This document shows positions 33,699 to 43,681 of a stretch of 64,000 bases of DNA, in pieces. The notes below the pieces were generated by a model. It saw only the letters and a list, made by a program, of their open reading frames with translations. It was not told where the DNA came from and ran no database searches. The translations under genes and the position numbers were made by a program. Each line of letters begins with the position of its first letter. Position 1 is the stretch's first letter. Location: assembly GCF_900018785.1 (NCBI RefSeq), contig NZ_FCOY01000005.1, positions 186,001-250,000 of the forward strand, written 5' to 3'. This stretch comes from Xanthomonas massiliensis (lineage in GTDB: Bacteria > Pseudomonadota > Gammaproteobacteria > Xanthomonadales > Xanthomonadaceae).

Positions 33699-35762
33699 AT
33701 GCGATCCCTTTCCCCGCCGCCGTTGTGGGCGGCGCTGTCGTGCGGCCTGTGCCAGGCGGCGTTTCCCGCCCTGGCCGCCCAGGCCGACGTTGCCGACGAC
33801 AAGACCCGCAGCCTCGACGCCGTCGTCGTCACCGCCACCCGTCCGTCCTCGCCGTTGACCTGGACCACCGATCCCAAGCTGCCGCGGCAGCCGGTGCCGG
33901 CCAGCGACGGCGCCGACTACCTCAAGACCGTGCCCGGCTTCGCCGTGCTGCGCCAGGGCGGCAGCAACGGCGATCCGGTGCTGCGCGGCATGTTCGGCTC
34001 GCGCCTGAACGTGCTCGGCAACGACGGCAGCCTGATCGGCGCCTGCCCGGCGCGCATGGACAACCCGCTGTCCTACATCGCCCCGGAGAGCTACGATCGG
34101 CTGACCATCGTCAAGGGACCGCAGACCGTGCTGTGGGGACCGGGGGCGTCGGCCGGCACGGTCCGCTTCGAGCGCGAGCTGCCGCATTTCGACGCGCCGG
34201 GCATCAAGCTCGACGCCAGCGCGCTGGGCGGCTCGCGCGGGCGCAACGACCAGGTGCTCGATGCCACCCTGGGCAACCCCGGCGGCTACGTGCGGGTGGG
34301 CGGCAACCGCTCCGAGTCGGGCGACTACCGCGACGGCGCCGGCAACGTCGTGCCGTCGAAGTGGCGCAAGTGGAACGGCGACGTGGCGGTCGGCTGGACG
34401 CCCGATGCCGATACCGTGCTCGAACTCGGCGCCGGCCGCGGCAACGCGCTGGCCCGCTACGCCGGGCGCAGCATGGACGGCGCCGCGTTCGAGCGCACCA
34501 GCTACGGCCTGCGCTTCGAGCGCAAGCGCCCGGGCGAGACGTGGGCCGGCCTGGCGGCCAATCTCTACTACAACGCCGCCGACCACGTGATGGACAACTA
34601 CACCCTGCGCACGCCCAACCCGGACAGCGCGATGCCGATGGCGATGGCCTCCAACGTCGATCGCCGTACCCGCGGCGGCCGGGTGGCCGGCGACTGGCAG
34701 TGGGGCGAGGTCGCCCTGACCGCCGGCGTGGACGCCCAGGACAGCCGCCATCGCAGCCGCAGCGCCAGCGGCCGCGGCGCCTACCGGCTGCAGCCGCGCA
34801 GCGAGGACGCGGCCTTCCGCAGCGCCGGTGCGTTCGCCGAGGCCACCTTCGGCAAGGGCCGGCCGCAGCGCTGGGTGAGCGGCCTGCGCCTGGACCGCGC
34901 CCAGGCCCGCGACCGGCGCGCCACCACCAGCATGATGGGCATGGCCAACCCCACCCGCGGGCAGGCCCGCAGCGAGCACCTGGGCAGCGCCTTCCTGCGC
35001 TACGAGCGCGACCTGGACACGCGCTGGAACGTGTATGCCGGGCTGGGCCACAGCGAGCGGATGCCCGACTACTGGGAACTGTTCTCCGCCGACAGCGGGC
35101 CGGCCGGCAGCGTCAACGCGTTCTCCGCGATCAGGCCCGAGCGCACCACCCAGCTGGACATCGGCGCGCAGTACCGCGGCGAGCGCGTGGATGCCTGGGT
35201 ATCGGCCTATGCCGGGCGGATCGGCGACTACATCCTGTTCACCTACAGCGCCGGCGGGGCGATGGGCGATACCTCGCAGGCGGGCAACGTGGATGCGCGC
35301 ATCGCCGGCGGCGAGATGGGCGTGGACTGGCGCCCGGCCGATGGCTGGACGCTGGGCACCACGCTGGCCTATGCCTGGGGCGAGAACCTCAGCCAGCACC
35401 GGCCGCTGGCGCAGATGCCGCCGCTGGACGGGCGCATCACTGCCGCCTGGCAGGGCCGGCGCTGGTCGGCCGGCGCGGTGTTCCGCGCGGTGGCGCGGCA
35501 GGGCCGGGTAGCCGCGGGGCAGGGCAACGTCACCGGCCAGGACCTGGGCCGCAGCGCCGGCTTCGCCACCTTCGCGCTCAACGGCGGCTACCGCTTCAGC
35601 GACGCGCTGGGCCTCACCGCCGGCGTGGACAACCTGTTCGACCGCGACTACAGCGAGCACCTGAACCTGGCCGGCAGTGCCGACTTCGGCTTCCCCGCCG
35701 ACCCGGTGCGCATCCACGAACCCGGCCGCACCTGGTGGGTGCGCCTGGGCTATCGCTACTGA
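33699..35762 (+). CDS. TonB-dependent copper receptor (OprC-like)
   Basis: A 687-aa outer-membrane receptor with a signal peptide (ending PALAAQA), a TonB-box-like SLDAVVVTATRP, a plug with GACPARMDNPLSYIAPES, which is the characteristic Cys/Met copper motif of OprC/NosA-type receptors, and a 22-strand barrel ending WWVRLGYRY. Met residues cluster in the extracellular loop around SMMGMANPT. AGGAG lies 7 nt before the ATG. Pairing with DUF2946 upstream supports copper uptake or acquisition rather than siderophore transport. Confidence 0.94.
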   Translation: MRSLSPPPLWAALSCGLCQAAFPALAAQADVADDKTRSLDAVVVTATRPSSPLTWTTDPKLPRQPVPASDGADYLKTVPGFAVLRQGGSNGDPVLRGMFGSRLNVLGNDGSLIGACPARMDNPLSYIAPESYDRLTIVKGPQTVLWGPGASAGTVRFERELPHFDAPGIKLDASALGGSRGRNDQVLDATLGNPGGYVRVGGNRSESGDYRDGAGNVVPSKWRKWNGDVAVGWTPDADTVLELGAGRGNALARYAGRSMDGAAFERTSYGLRFERKRPGETWAGLAANLYYNAADHVMDNYTLRTPNPDSAMPMAMASNVDRRTRGGRVAGDWQWGEVALTAGVDAQDSRHRSRSASGRGAYRLQPRSEDAAFRSAGAFAEATFGKGRPQRWVSGLRLDRAQARDRRATTSMMGMANPTRGQARSEHLGSAFLRYERDLDTRWNVYAGLGHSERMPDYWELFSADSGPAGSVNAFSAIRPERTTQLDIGAQYRGERVDAWVSAYAGRIGDYILFTYSAGGAMGDTSQAGNVDARIAGGEMGVDWRPADGWTLGTTLAYAWGENLSQHRPLAQMPPLDGRITAAWQGRRWSAGAVFRAVARQGRVAAGQGNVTGQDLGRSAGFATFALNGGYRFSDALGLTAGVDNLFDRDYSEHLNLAGSADFGFPADPVRIHEPGRTWWVRLGYRY

Positions 35763-35770
35763 GTCCGTCG

Positions 35771-35801
35771 CCGCATCCCGGCCATGGCCGCCGGGATGCG
35801 G
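35771..35801. terminator. Hairpin between convergent genes
   Basis: Perfect 12-bp stem CCGCATCCCGGC / GCCGGGATGCGG with a 7-nt loop in the 46-bp gap between the copper receptor stop and the RND permease stop. It probably ends transcription from both sides, although no T-run is present. Confidence 0.6.
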
Positions 35802-35808
35802 CCGCGCG

Positions 35809-38800
35809 CTACGGCGCGGCCAGCGGTCGCCGCCGTGCGGCGGCGCGCGCCTGGCGGCGCTGCCGGCGGCGTTCGCGTCCGTCGTGCCAGCGCTGGCTCA
35901 GGCACGAGAAGATCACGTACAGCGCCGGCGTGCTCAGCAGGGTCAGGCTCTGCGAGATCAGCAAGCCGCCGATCATGGCGATGCCCAGCGGCCGGCGCAG
36001 TTCCGATCCCTCGCCCAGCCCGACCGCCAGCGGCACCGCCGCCAGGATTGCCACCATCGTGGTCATCATGATCGGGCGGAAGCGCACGATCGAGGCCTCG
36101 CGCACCGCTTCGCGCGGGGCCAGGCCGTGCTCGCGCTGCGCCACCAGGGCGAAGTCGATCATCATGATCGCGTTCTTCTTGACGATGCCGATCAGCAGCA
36201 CCAGGGCGATCATCGAGACCACCGACAGCTCGGTGCCGGTGACGTACAGCGCCAGCAGCGCGCCGACGCCGGCGGCCGGCAGGGTGGACAGGATCGTCAC
36301 CGGGTGGATCAGGCTCTCGTAGAGCATGCCCAGCACCAGGTAGACGGTGATGATCGCCGCCAGCACCAGGATCAGCATCGAGTTGGGATTGAGCTGCACG
36401 CCGAAGCCGCTGTCCTGGGCCAGGCGGATGTCCCCGGGCATGCGCATGCCGTCCACGGTGGCCTTGATCAGCGCCTCGGCCTCGCCGGTGCTCACGCCCG
36501 GGGCGAGGTTGTAGCTCAGGTCCATCGTCGTGTACTGGTTCTCGTGCTCGATCTGCGGCGGCGACAGCCCCGGCACCTGCCGCGCCACCGCGGTGATCGG
36601 CACCATGTCGCCGGCGGAGTTGGGGATGTAGATCTGGTCGAGCGCGCCGGGCGTGGCGGTCTGCGACGGCAGTGCGTTGACCACCACCGAGTACTGGTTG
36701 AGATCTGAGTAGATCGTGGAGATCGAGCGCTGGCCGAAGGCGCCGTACAGCGCGCCGTCGATGGCGCCGATGGAGATGCCCATGCGCGCGGCCTTGGCGC
36801 GGTCGATGACGATGTTCTGGCGCAGGCCGGCGCTGTCCACGTCGGTGCCGACATCGCGCAGCTTGGGATTCTTCTTCAGCGCCGCCTGCAGCTTGGGCAG
36901 CCATTCCTGCAGCTCGGCCAGGTCGTTGCCCTGCAGCGAGACGCGGTACTGCGCGCCCTGGCTGGTGCCGCCGCCGCCGTCGCTGGGCAGGTCCTGGATC
37001 GCGCGCAGGCGCAGTTGCAGGTCGGGGTAGCGGTCGGCCTTGGCGCTCAGCCGCGCCAGCACCCGCGCGGTGGTCTCGCGGCGGCCCTCGCTGCGGCTCT
37101 TGAGCTCGATGTTGAACTGCGCGCTGGAACCCTGGCGGCCGCTGCCCAGGCGCACGCCGACGATCTTCACCGCCGGGTCGGCCATCAGCATGTCGGTGAT
37201 GCGGCGCTGGCGCTCGCTCATGTCGGCGAAGGACACGGTGGCGCTGGAGCTGGCGCGGCCCCAGATCAGGCCGGTGTCCTGCTCGGGGAACGAGCCCTTC
37301 TTGACCGCGCCCATCAGGAACACGGTGGCCACGATCAGCAGCAGCGGGGTCAGCGCCAGCATCAGCGCATGGCGCAGGGAGAAGTCCAGCGCCACGGTAT
37401 AGGTGCGCAGCATCCAGTCGTGCGCGCGGTCCAGCCAGCGCCCGAAGCGGGTCGGGCCGGTCTTGGGCTCGGCGCTCAGGAAGCGGCTGCACAGCGACGG
37501 CGTCAGGGTGAGCGAGACCAGCATCGACACCACGATCGCCGCCACCAGGGTCACGGTGAACTCGCGGAAGAACGCGCCCATCATGCCGCTGGCGAACAGC
37601 AGCGGGATGAATACCGCCACCAGCGAGGCGGTGATCGAGACGATGGTGAAGCCGATCTCGCGCGCACCGGTCACGGCCGCCTGCATGCGCGTCATGCCTT
37701 CGTCCAGGTGGCGGGTGACGTTCTCGATCACCACGATGGCGTCGTCGACCACGAAGCCGATCGCGATCACCAGCGCCAGCAGGCTGAGGTTGTTGAGGGT
37801 GAAGCCGAGCGCGTACATCACCAGCGCCGAGCCGGCCAGCGCCAGCGGCACGGTGACCGCGGCGATCAGGGTCGGCGCCAGGCGGCGCAGGAACAGCGCC
37901 ATGGTCAATATCACCATCGCCAGGCTGATCAGCAAGGTGGCCTGTACCTCGTGCAGCGAGGCGCGGATGGTCGGGGTGCGGTCGAAGTAGGCGGTCAGCC
38001 GGGTGCCCGGGTGCAGGAACCCGCGCAGCTCCGGGATCGCCGCCTTCACCCGGTCCACGGTCTCCACGATGTTGGCGCCGGCGCGGGTGTAGACGTACAT
38101 CACCACCGCCTTCTTGCCGCCGAACCAGGCCGCCTGGTAGGCGTCCTGCTGGCCGTCGTAGACGTTGGCGACGTCGCGCAGGCGGATGATGCGGCCGTTG
38201 TCCTGGGTGGCGATGGCCAGGTTGGCGAAGTCGGCGGCCTTGGCGACGGCGCTGTTGGTGACCAGCGCCATCGTGGTGTCGCCGTTGGACAGGAACCCGG
38301 TCGGCGTGGTCACGTTGGCCGCGGCCACGGCGTTGCGCAGCTGGTCCGGGGTCAGGCCGAGCGCGTTGAGCGCGCGCAGGTTCACGTCCACCCGCACCGC
38401 CGGGGTGGAGGCGCCGGCGATGTCCACCGAGGACACGCCCAGGATCTGGCGCAACCGCTGCGCCAGCAGCGAGTCGGCCAGGTTGTACAGCTCGTCGGCC
38501 GACTGGGTCTCCGAGGTCAGCGCCAGGGCGATCACCGGATCGTCGTTGGGATTGGCCTTCTGGTACATCGGCGCGCCCATGCCCGAGGGCAGGTCGGCCT
38601 GGGCGGTATTGATCGCGGTCTGCACGTCCTGGGCGGCCGAGTCGATGTTGCGGCTGGTCTGGAACACCAGGAACACCATGCTGCTGCCTTCCGAACTGGA
38701 CGAGCGCATGCGGTCGATGCCGGGCACCTGGCCCAGGTGGCGCTCCAGCGGCGCGGTGACGGTGGCGGCCATGGTGGTGGCGTCCGCGCCCGACTCGCTG

Positions 38801-38946
38801 GCATGCACGAAGATCACCGGGATCTCGATGTTCGGCAGCGCCGCCACGCCCAGGCGCAGGTAGCAGATCAGGCCGATGGCGAACAGGCCGATGGCCAGCA
38901 GCGCGGTGCCGATGGGGCGGCGGATGAACGGGCCGGACAGGTTCAT
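35809..38946 (-). CDS. mdtC: RND efflux permease, MdtC-like
   Basis: A 1045-aa inner-membrane proton/drug antiporter of the HAE-RND family with 12 transmembrane helices and two large periplasmic loops. The proton-relay Asp pair is in IAIGFVVDDAIVVIEN (helix 4) and the Lys in LLIGIVKKNAIMMIDFA (helix 10). In the heterotrimeric MdtB2C pump the subunits are not equivalent. This one matches MdtC best from memory (start FIRRPIGTALL...; ASESGADATTMAATVTAPLE). AGGAG precedes the ATG at 38944-38946. It lies 34 bp after the MdtB-like gene in the same operon. Confidence 0.92.
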   Translation of the reverse strand: MNLSGPFIRRPIGTALLAIGLFAIGLICYLRLGVAALPNIEIPVIFVHASESGADATTMAATVTAPLERHLGQVPGIDRMRSSSSEGSSMVFLVFQTSRNIDSAAQDVQTAINTAQADLPSGMGAPMYQKANPNDDPVIALALTSETQSADELYNLADSLLAQRLRQILGVSSVDIAGASTPAVRVDVNLRALNALGLTPDQLRNAVAAANVTTPTGFLSNGDTTMALVTNSAVAKAADFANLAIATQDNGRIIRLRDVANVYDGQQDAYQAAWFGGKKAVVMYVYTRAGANIVETVDRVKAAIPELRGFLHPGTRLTAYFDRTPTIRASLHEVQATLLISLAMVILTMALFLRRLAPTLIAAVTVPLALAGSALVMYALGFTLNNLSLLALVIAIGFVVDDAIVVIENVTRHLDEGMTRMQAAVTGAREIGFTIVSITASLVAVFIPLLFASGMMGAFFREFTVTLVAAIVVSMLVSLTLTPSLCSRFLSAEPKTGPTRFGRWLDRAHDWMLRTYTVALDFSLRHALMLALTPLLLIVATVFLMGAVKKGSFPEQDTGLIWGRASSSATVSFADMSERQRRITDMLMADPAVKIVGVRLGSGRQGSSAQFNIELKSRSEGRRETTARVLARLSAKADRYPDLQLRLRAIQDLPSDGGGGTSQGAQYRVSLQGNDLAELQEWLPKLQAALKKNPKLRDVGTDVDSAGLRQNIVIDRAKAARMGISIGAIDGALYGAFGQRSISTIYSDLNQYSVVVNALPSQTATPGALDQIYIPNSAGDMVPITAVARQVPGLSPPQIEHENQYTTMDLSYNLAPGVSTGEAEALIKATVDGMRMPGDIRLAQDSGFGVQLNPNSMLILVLAAIITVYLVLGMLYESLIHPVTILSTLPAAGVGALLALYVTGTELSVVSMIALVLLIGIVKKNAIMMIDFALVAQREHGLAPREAVREASIVRFRPIMMTTMVAILAAVPLAVGLGEGSELRRPLGIAMIGGLLISQSLTLLSTPALYVIFSCLSQRWHDGRERRRQRRQARAAARRRPLAAP

Positions 38947-38980
38947 CGGGCGGGCTCCTGCAGGCGGCGGGACGTCGTCA

Positions 38981-41900
38981 TCACGCCCGCCCCGGCACGG
39001 CGCGCGCGGCCTGGCGGCGTTCGCGCCAGGCATGCAGGCGCTCGGCCAGGCGCTCGAAGTACAGGTAGATCACCGGCGTGGTGTACAGGGTGATCAGCTG
39101 CGAGAGCATCAGGCCGCCGACGATGGCCACGCCCAGCGGGCGGCGCAGTTCCGAGCCGATGCCGCTGCCCAGCGCCAGCGGCAGGGCGCCGAGCAGCGCG
39201 GCGGCGGTGGTCATGATGATCGGGCGGAAGCGCAGCAGGCAGGCGCGGTGGATGGCCTGCACCGCGTCCATGCCCGAGCGCCGCGCATCGATGGCGAAGT
39301 CGATCATCATGATCGCGTTCTTCTTGACGATGCCGATCAGCAGGATGATGCCGACGATGCCGTCCACCGACAGGCTCATCCCGCACAGCAGCAGCGCCAG
39401 CAGCGCGCCCACGCCGGCCGGCGGCAGGGTGGAGATGATCGTCAGCGGGTGGATGTAGCTCTCGTAGAGCACGCCGAGCACGATGTAGATGACGATCACC
39501 GCGGCCAGCAGCAGCCATACCACGTCGGTCTGGCTGGCCGAGAACTCGGCCGCCTTGCCGATGAACTGGGCGTGGATCTGGCTGGGCAGCTGCATCTGCG
39601 CCTGCACCTGGTCCACGGCCTTGACCGCCTGCGACAGCGAATAGCCGGGCGCCAGGTTGAAGGATATGGTCACCGCCGGCAGCTGCTGCTGGTGGCTGAC
39701 CACCAGCGGCGTGGTGGCATAGCTGGCCGTGGCCAGCGCCGCCAGCGGCACCACGCCGGCGCTGCCCACGGTGATGCCGGTGTTGCGCTCGCCCACGCCG
39801 GTGGCGGTGGAGGAGTTGGACGAGGTCACCTGGCCGAAACTGGTGGCGTTGGTGCCGGTCAGCGCGCCCGAGCCGTTGCTGGCCACGGCGATCTGGTTGA
39901 GCAGGGCGTCGGGGGTGCGGGACGCCGGATCCACCTCCAGCACCACGCGGTACTGGTTGAGCTGGGTGAAGATGGTGGAGATCTGGCGCTGGCCGAAGGC
40001 GTCGTAGAGCGTGTCGTCGATGGTCTGCATCGGCACGCCCAGGGCGCTGGCGCGGTCGCGGTCCACGGACAGTTCCAGGGCGTTGCCGCCGGCGGCCAGG
40101 TTGTTGTCCACGTCGGCCAGCTCGGGCAGCTTGCGCAGCGCCTCGGTCATGCGCGTGGCCTGGGTGGCCAGCTCGGCGCTGTCCACGCTGGAAAGCGAGT
40201 ACTGGTACTCGGTGGCGGCCACGCGGGTGTCCAGGGTCACATCCTGCACCGGCTTGAGGTACAGCGCCACGCCGGGCACGCCGGCCACCGCCTGCTGCAG
40301 GCGCGGCAGGATCCGCTCCAGGCTGTCGCGCTGGCCGCGTTCCTTGAGCACCAGCGAGATCTGCCCCTGGTTCAGGGTCGGATTCATCGTGCCCGCGCCG
40401 ATGAAGGCGGCCACGCCGCTCACCGCCGGGTCGTGGCGCAGCAGCTCGGCGACCCGCTCGGTGCGCGCTTCCATCTGCGGGAAGGCCACGTTCTGGTCGG
40501 CCTGGACCACGCCGGTGATCAGGCCGGTGTCCTGCTCGGGCAGCAGGCCCTTGGGGATCACGATGTACAGCACCACCGTCAGCACCATCGTCGCCAGGGC
40601 CACGCCCAGGGTCAGCGGCTGGTGCTCCAGCACCCAGTTCAGGCTGCGCTCGTACAGGGCCACGGTGCGTACCCACAGGGTGCGCTTGCCGGCCGCGGCG
40701 GCGCGCTCGTGGGCGTCCTCGCCCTCGGGCAGCTTGTCCGGCTGCAGCAGGTAGGCGCACATCATCGGGGTGAGGGTCAGCGAGACGACCATCGAGATCA
40801 CCACCGCGATCGACAGCACCCAGGCGAACTCGTGGAACAGGCGCCCGGTCACGCCCGGCATCAGGATCAGCGGCAGGAACACCGCCACCAGCGACACCGT
40901 CAGCGACAGCACGGTGAAGCCGATCTGGCGGGCGCCGATCTCGGCGGCCTCCTTGCCGCTCTTGCCCTGCTCGATGTAGCGCACGATGTTCTCGATCATC
41001 ACGATCGCGTCGTCCACCACGAAGCCGGTGGCCACCACCAGCGCCATCAGCGACAGGTTGTCCAGCGACATGCCGGCGAAGGCCATCACCCCGAAGGTGC
41101 CGGCCAGCGACAGCGGCACCGCCACCGACGGGATCACCGTGGCCCACAGCCGGCGCAGGAACACGAAGATCACCGCCACCACCAGACAGATGGTCAGCAC
41201 CAGGGTGAACTTCACCTCGTGCACCGAGGCGCGGATCGTCTCGGTGCGGTCGGAGAACACGTCCAGGTGCACGTCGGCCGGCAGCACCGACTGCAGCTGC
41301 GGCAGGATCGCGCGGATCTGCTCCACCGTCTGCACGATGTTGGCGCCGGGCTGGCGGCGCACTTCCAGCAGCACCGCCGGCTTGCCGTCCGCCCAGGCCG
41401 CGAGCTGGTCGTTCTCGACCCCGTCCACCACCTGGGCCACATCCGACAGGCGCACCGGCCGGCCGTTCTGGTAGCGCACGATGGTGTCGCGGTACTGCGC
41501 CGCGTCAGTGAGCTGGTCGTTGGTGCCGATGCTGTAGGACTGGGTCTTGCCGTTGAGCGAGCCCTTCGGCGCGGAGACGTTGGTCTGGGTCAGCGCGCTG
41601 CGCAGCGACTCCAGGGTCATGCCCATGTTCGACAGCTGCGCCGGGTTGACCTGCACGCGCACCGCCGGGCGCACGTTGCCGGCGATGGACACCAGGCCCA
41701 CGCCGGGCACCTGCGACAGGCGCTGGGCCAGGATCGAGTCGGCGTAGTTGTTGATCTCGCGCAGCGGCCGGGTATCGGAGGTGAGCTTGAGGGTGACGAT
41801 CGCCGCATCGGCCGGGTTCACCCGGTTGTAGACCGGCTGATAGGGCAGCGAGGAGGGCAGGGTGGCCTGGCGGATCGCCGACTGCACGTCCTGCGCGGCG

Positions 41901-42208
41901 ATGTCGATGTCCTTCTCCATCGAGAACTGCAGGATGATCGTCGACAGCCCGGCCGAGGAGTCGGAGGTCATCAGCTCCAGGCCGGAGATCTGGCCGAGCT
42001 GGCGTTCCAGCGGCGTGGTCACCAGCGAGGCCATGGTGCTGGCATTGGCGCCGGGGTAGGTGGTGGTCACCACCAGGCTGGGCGAGTCGATCTCGGGCAG
42101 CGCCGATACCGGCAACTGCCGGTAGCCGAGGATGCCCAGCAACAGCAGGCCCGCCATCAGCAGCGAGGTGGCGATCGGGCGACGGATGAAGATCGAGGAG
42201 AATCCCAC
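38981..42208 (-). CDS. mdtB: RND efflux permease, MdtB-like
   Basis: A 1075-aa HAE-RND permease, about 35 residues longer than E. coli MdtB. The N-terminal block FIRRPIATSLLMAGLLLLGI and LPVSALPEID match MdtB. Helix 4 carries VVATGFVVDDAIVMIEN and helix 10 LLIGIVKKNAIMMIDFA. The extra length is a Ser/Thr/Gly/Asn-rich insertion at about residues 770-815 (DNA about 39770-39890; includes TSSNSSTATGVGERN) in the second periplasmic loop. It lies between the adaptor gene and mdtC. No outer-membrane factor gene is in the operon, so it presumably uses a TolC-type channel encoded elsewhere. Confidence 0.93.
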   Translation of the reverse strand: MGFSSIFIRRPIATSLLMAGLLLLGILGYRQLPVSALPEIDSPSLVVTTTYPGANASTMASLVTTPLERQLGQISGLELMTSDSSAGLSTIILQFSMEKDIDIAAQDVQSAIRQATLPSSLPYQPVYNRVNPADAAIVTLKLTSDTRPLREINNYADSILAQRLSQVPGVGLVSIAGNVRPAVRVQVNPAQLSNMGMTLESLRSALTQTNVSAPKGSLNGKTQSYSIGTNDQLTDAAQYRDTIVRYQNGRPVRLSDVAQVVDGVENDQLAAWADGKPAVLLEVRRQPGANIVQTVEQIRAILPQLQSVLPADVHLDVFSDRTETIRASVHEVKFTLVLTICLVVAVIFVFLRRLWATVIPSVAVPLSLAGTFGVMAFAGMSLDNLSLMALVVATGFVVDDAIVMIENIVRYIEQGKSGKEAAEIGARQIGFTVLSLTVSLVAVFLPLILMPGVTGRLFHEFAWVLSIAVVISMVVSLTLTPMMCAYLLQPDKLPEGEDAHERAAAAGKRTLWVRTVALYERSLNWVLEHQPLTLGVALATMVLTVVLYIVIPKGLLPEQDTGLITGVVQADQNVAFPQMEARTERVAELLRHDPAVSGVAAFIGAGTMNPTLNQGQISLVLKERGQRDSLERILPRLQQAVAGVPGVALYLKPVQDVTLDTRVAATEYQYSLSSVDSAELATQATRMTEALRKLPELADVDNNLAAGGNALELSVDRDRASALGVPMQTIDDTLYDAFGQRQISTIFTQLNQYRVVLEVDPASRTPDALLNQIAVASNGSGALTGTNATSFGQVTSSNSSTATGVGERNTGITVGSAGVVPLAALATASYATTPLVVSHQQQLPAVTISFNLAPGYSLSQAVKAVDQVQAQMQLPSQIHAQFIGKAAEFSASQTDVVWLLLAAVIVIYIVLGVLYESYIHPLTIISTLPPAGVGALLALLLCGMSLSVDGIVGIILLIGIVKKNAIMMIDFAIDARRSGMDAVQAIHRACLLRFRPIIMTTAAALLGALPLALGSGIGSELRRPLGVAIVGGLMLSQLITLYTTPVIYLYFERLAERLHAWRERRQAARAVPGRA

Positions 42209-42277
42209 TGGCGGGTCCTGGGGGTAGGGGCTGGGGTGGCCGCCGGCACCTGCGCCGGCGGCGATGTCACGTCCGGA

Positions 42278-43516
42278 TCAGCGCGGCGGGCCGCGCCGTC
42301 CGCCGCCGCGGGACTGGTGCTCGGCGGCCTTCAGCTCGGCATCGGTCGGCGCGGCCGGGGTCTGGCCCGGTTCCAGCGCCTGCACCTTGGCGCCGGGCTT
42401 GAGCCGGAACTGGCCCTCGGTGACCACCCGGTCGCCGGCCTTCAGGCCCTTGGCCACCTGCACGTTGCTGTCGTCCACTTCCACGCCCTGCAGCACGGTC
42501 TGCACCTTGACGGTGTTGTCCGGCTGCACCAGGTAGACATAGTCGCCGTCCGGGCCGCGCTGGATGGCCTGGGCCGGCACCACCACGCCGCCGCCGATGG
42601 TGCGCATGCGCACCCGCACGTTGACGAACTGGCCCGGCCACAGCGCGCCGTCGGCGTTGGGGAACACCGCGCGCGCCTCGAAGGTGCCGGCGTCGGAATT
42701 GATCAGGTTGTTGACCACGTCCAGGCTGCCGTCCTCGGCCAGCGGATGCGCGTCGGTGCGGTCCAGCGCCGCCACCTCGACCTTGCCGGCGGCCTGGGCC
42801 TGGCGCAGGTCGGGCAGCTGGATCTCCGGCAGGTTGAAGGTGACGTAGATCGGGTGGATCTGGGTCAGGGTGACGATGGTCGAACTGGTGCTGACGATGT
42901 TGCCGGCGTCCACGCCGCGGATGCCGGCGATGCCGTCGATCGGCGCGACGACCTTGGTGAACTGCAGCTGCACCTGGGCCGCGCGCATGGAGGCCTCGTC
43001 GGCGGCCACGGCGGCCTGGTACTGGGAAACCTGGTTGCGCAGCGTGTCCAGGTCGGTCTTGGCCACGTACTGGGCGTAGGCCGGCGAGCTGGAGCGGGCG
43101 TAGTTGTCGCGCGCCGTGGCCAGCAGCGCCTCGTTCTGGCGCTTGGCCGCCGCGGCCTGGTCGTAGCTGGCCTGCAGCGCGCGCGAATCGAGCTGGGCCA
43201 GCACCTGGCCCTTCTTGACCGCGTCGCCCTCGCGGAAGTTCAGGCTCATCAGCTGGCCGCCGACCTGCGGGCTGACGGTGACGGTGTTGAGCGCGGCCAC
43301 GGTGCCCAGGGCGCTGGCGTAGACCGGCACGTCGCGGGTGGTCGCCGCCACCACGGTCACCGGCACCGGGCCGGCGTTGGCGGCATCGTCCCCGCCGCCG
43401 GGTGCGCCCTCGCCGCCCCTCCTGTGGCCACCGCCGCTGCCCGTACGGGCCACCAGCACCACGACCACGACGACAACCGCCGCTACGGGCAGCGCAATCT
43501 TCCAGAAACGCGACAT
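42278..43516 (-). CDS. mdtA: RND periplasmic adaptor subunit, MdtA-like
   Basis: A 412-aa membrane-fusion protein. It has an N-terminal anchor helix (IALPVAAVVVVVVVLVA), a Gly-rich linker, a split lipoyl domain (ALGTVAALNTVTVSPQVGGQ and VVAPIDGIAGIRGVDAGNIV), an alpha-hairpin with DSRALQASYDQAAAAKRQNE, then beta-barrel and membrane-proximal domains. The C-terminal tail is Gly/Arg-rich. It links the MdtBC permeases to an outer-membrane channel. It is the first gene of the leftward mdtABC operon. A possible -10 (TATTCT on the minus strand, 43577-43582) lies upstream. Confidence 0.94.
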   Translation of the reverse strand: MSRFWKIALPVAAVVVVVVVLVARTGSGGGHRRGGEGAPGGGDDAANAGPVPVTVVAATTRDVPVYASALGTVAALNTVTVSPQVGGQLMSLNFREGDAVKKGQVLAQLDSRALQASYDQAAAAKRQNEALLATARDNYARSSSPAYAQYVAKTDLDTLRNQVSQYQAAVAADEASMRAAQVQLQFTKVVAPIDGIAGIRGVDAGNIVSTSSTIVTLTQIHPIYVTFNLPEIQLPDLRQAQAAGKVEVAALDRTDAHPLAEDGSLDVVNNLINSDAGTFEARAVFPNADGALWPGQFVNVRVRMRTIGGGVVVPAQAIQRGPDGDYVYLVQPDNTVKVQTVLQGVEVDDSNVQVAKGLKAGDRVVTEGQFRLKPGAKVQALEPGQTPAAPTDAELKAAEHQSRGGGRRGPPR

Positions 43517-43669
43517 TCCAGACTCCTGAGGCGGGGGGCGGGACCCGGATGTCCCGGCGCGAGGTTCGGCCCGCAGAGAATAGCCTTGCGGGCCGGCAAA
43601 GACAGCATGACTGACGGGCTACAACGGCCGGCCGGCGGCGGCGTACATCGGGCGTTGCCCGGCGGCCCC

Positions 43670-43675
43670 TAGACT
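43670..43675 (+). promoter_or_regulatory. -10-like hexamer of queF (predicted leaderless)
   Basis: TAGACT ends 6 nt before the queF ATG. No Shine-Dalgarno sequence is present. The near absence of a leader rules out a preQ1 riboswitch on this transcript. Confidence 0.45.
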
Positions 43676-43681
43676 GGTGCC

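Noticed and set aside
38876-43672. A 1598-codon open frame antisense to the mdtABC genes
   Set aside because: It is the complementary frame of three well-conserved RND genes. Its product is rich in His, Arg, Gln and Gly, with no recognisable domain.
43517-43681. preQ1 riboswitch before queF
   Set aside because: The -10-like box lies 6 nt before the ATG, leaving no room for a leader aptamer, and no preQ1 motif was seen.
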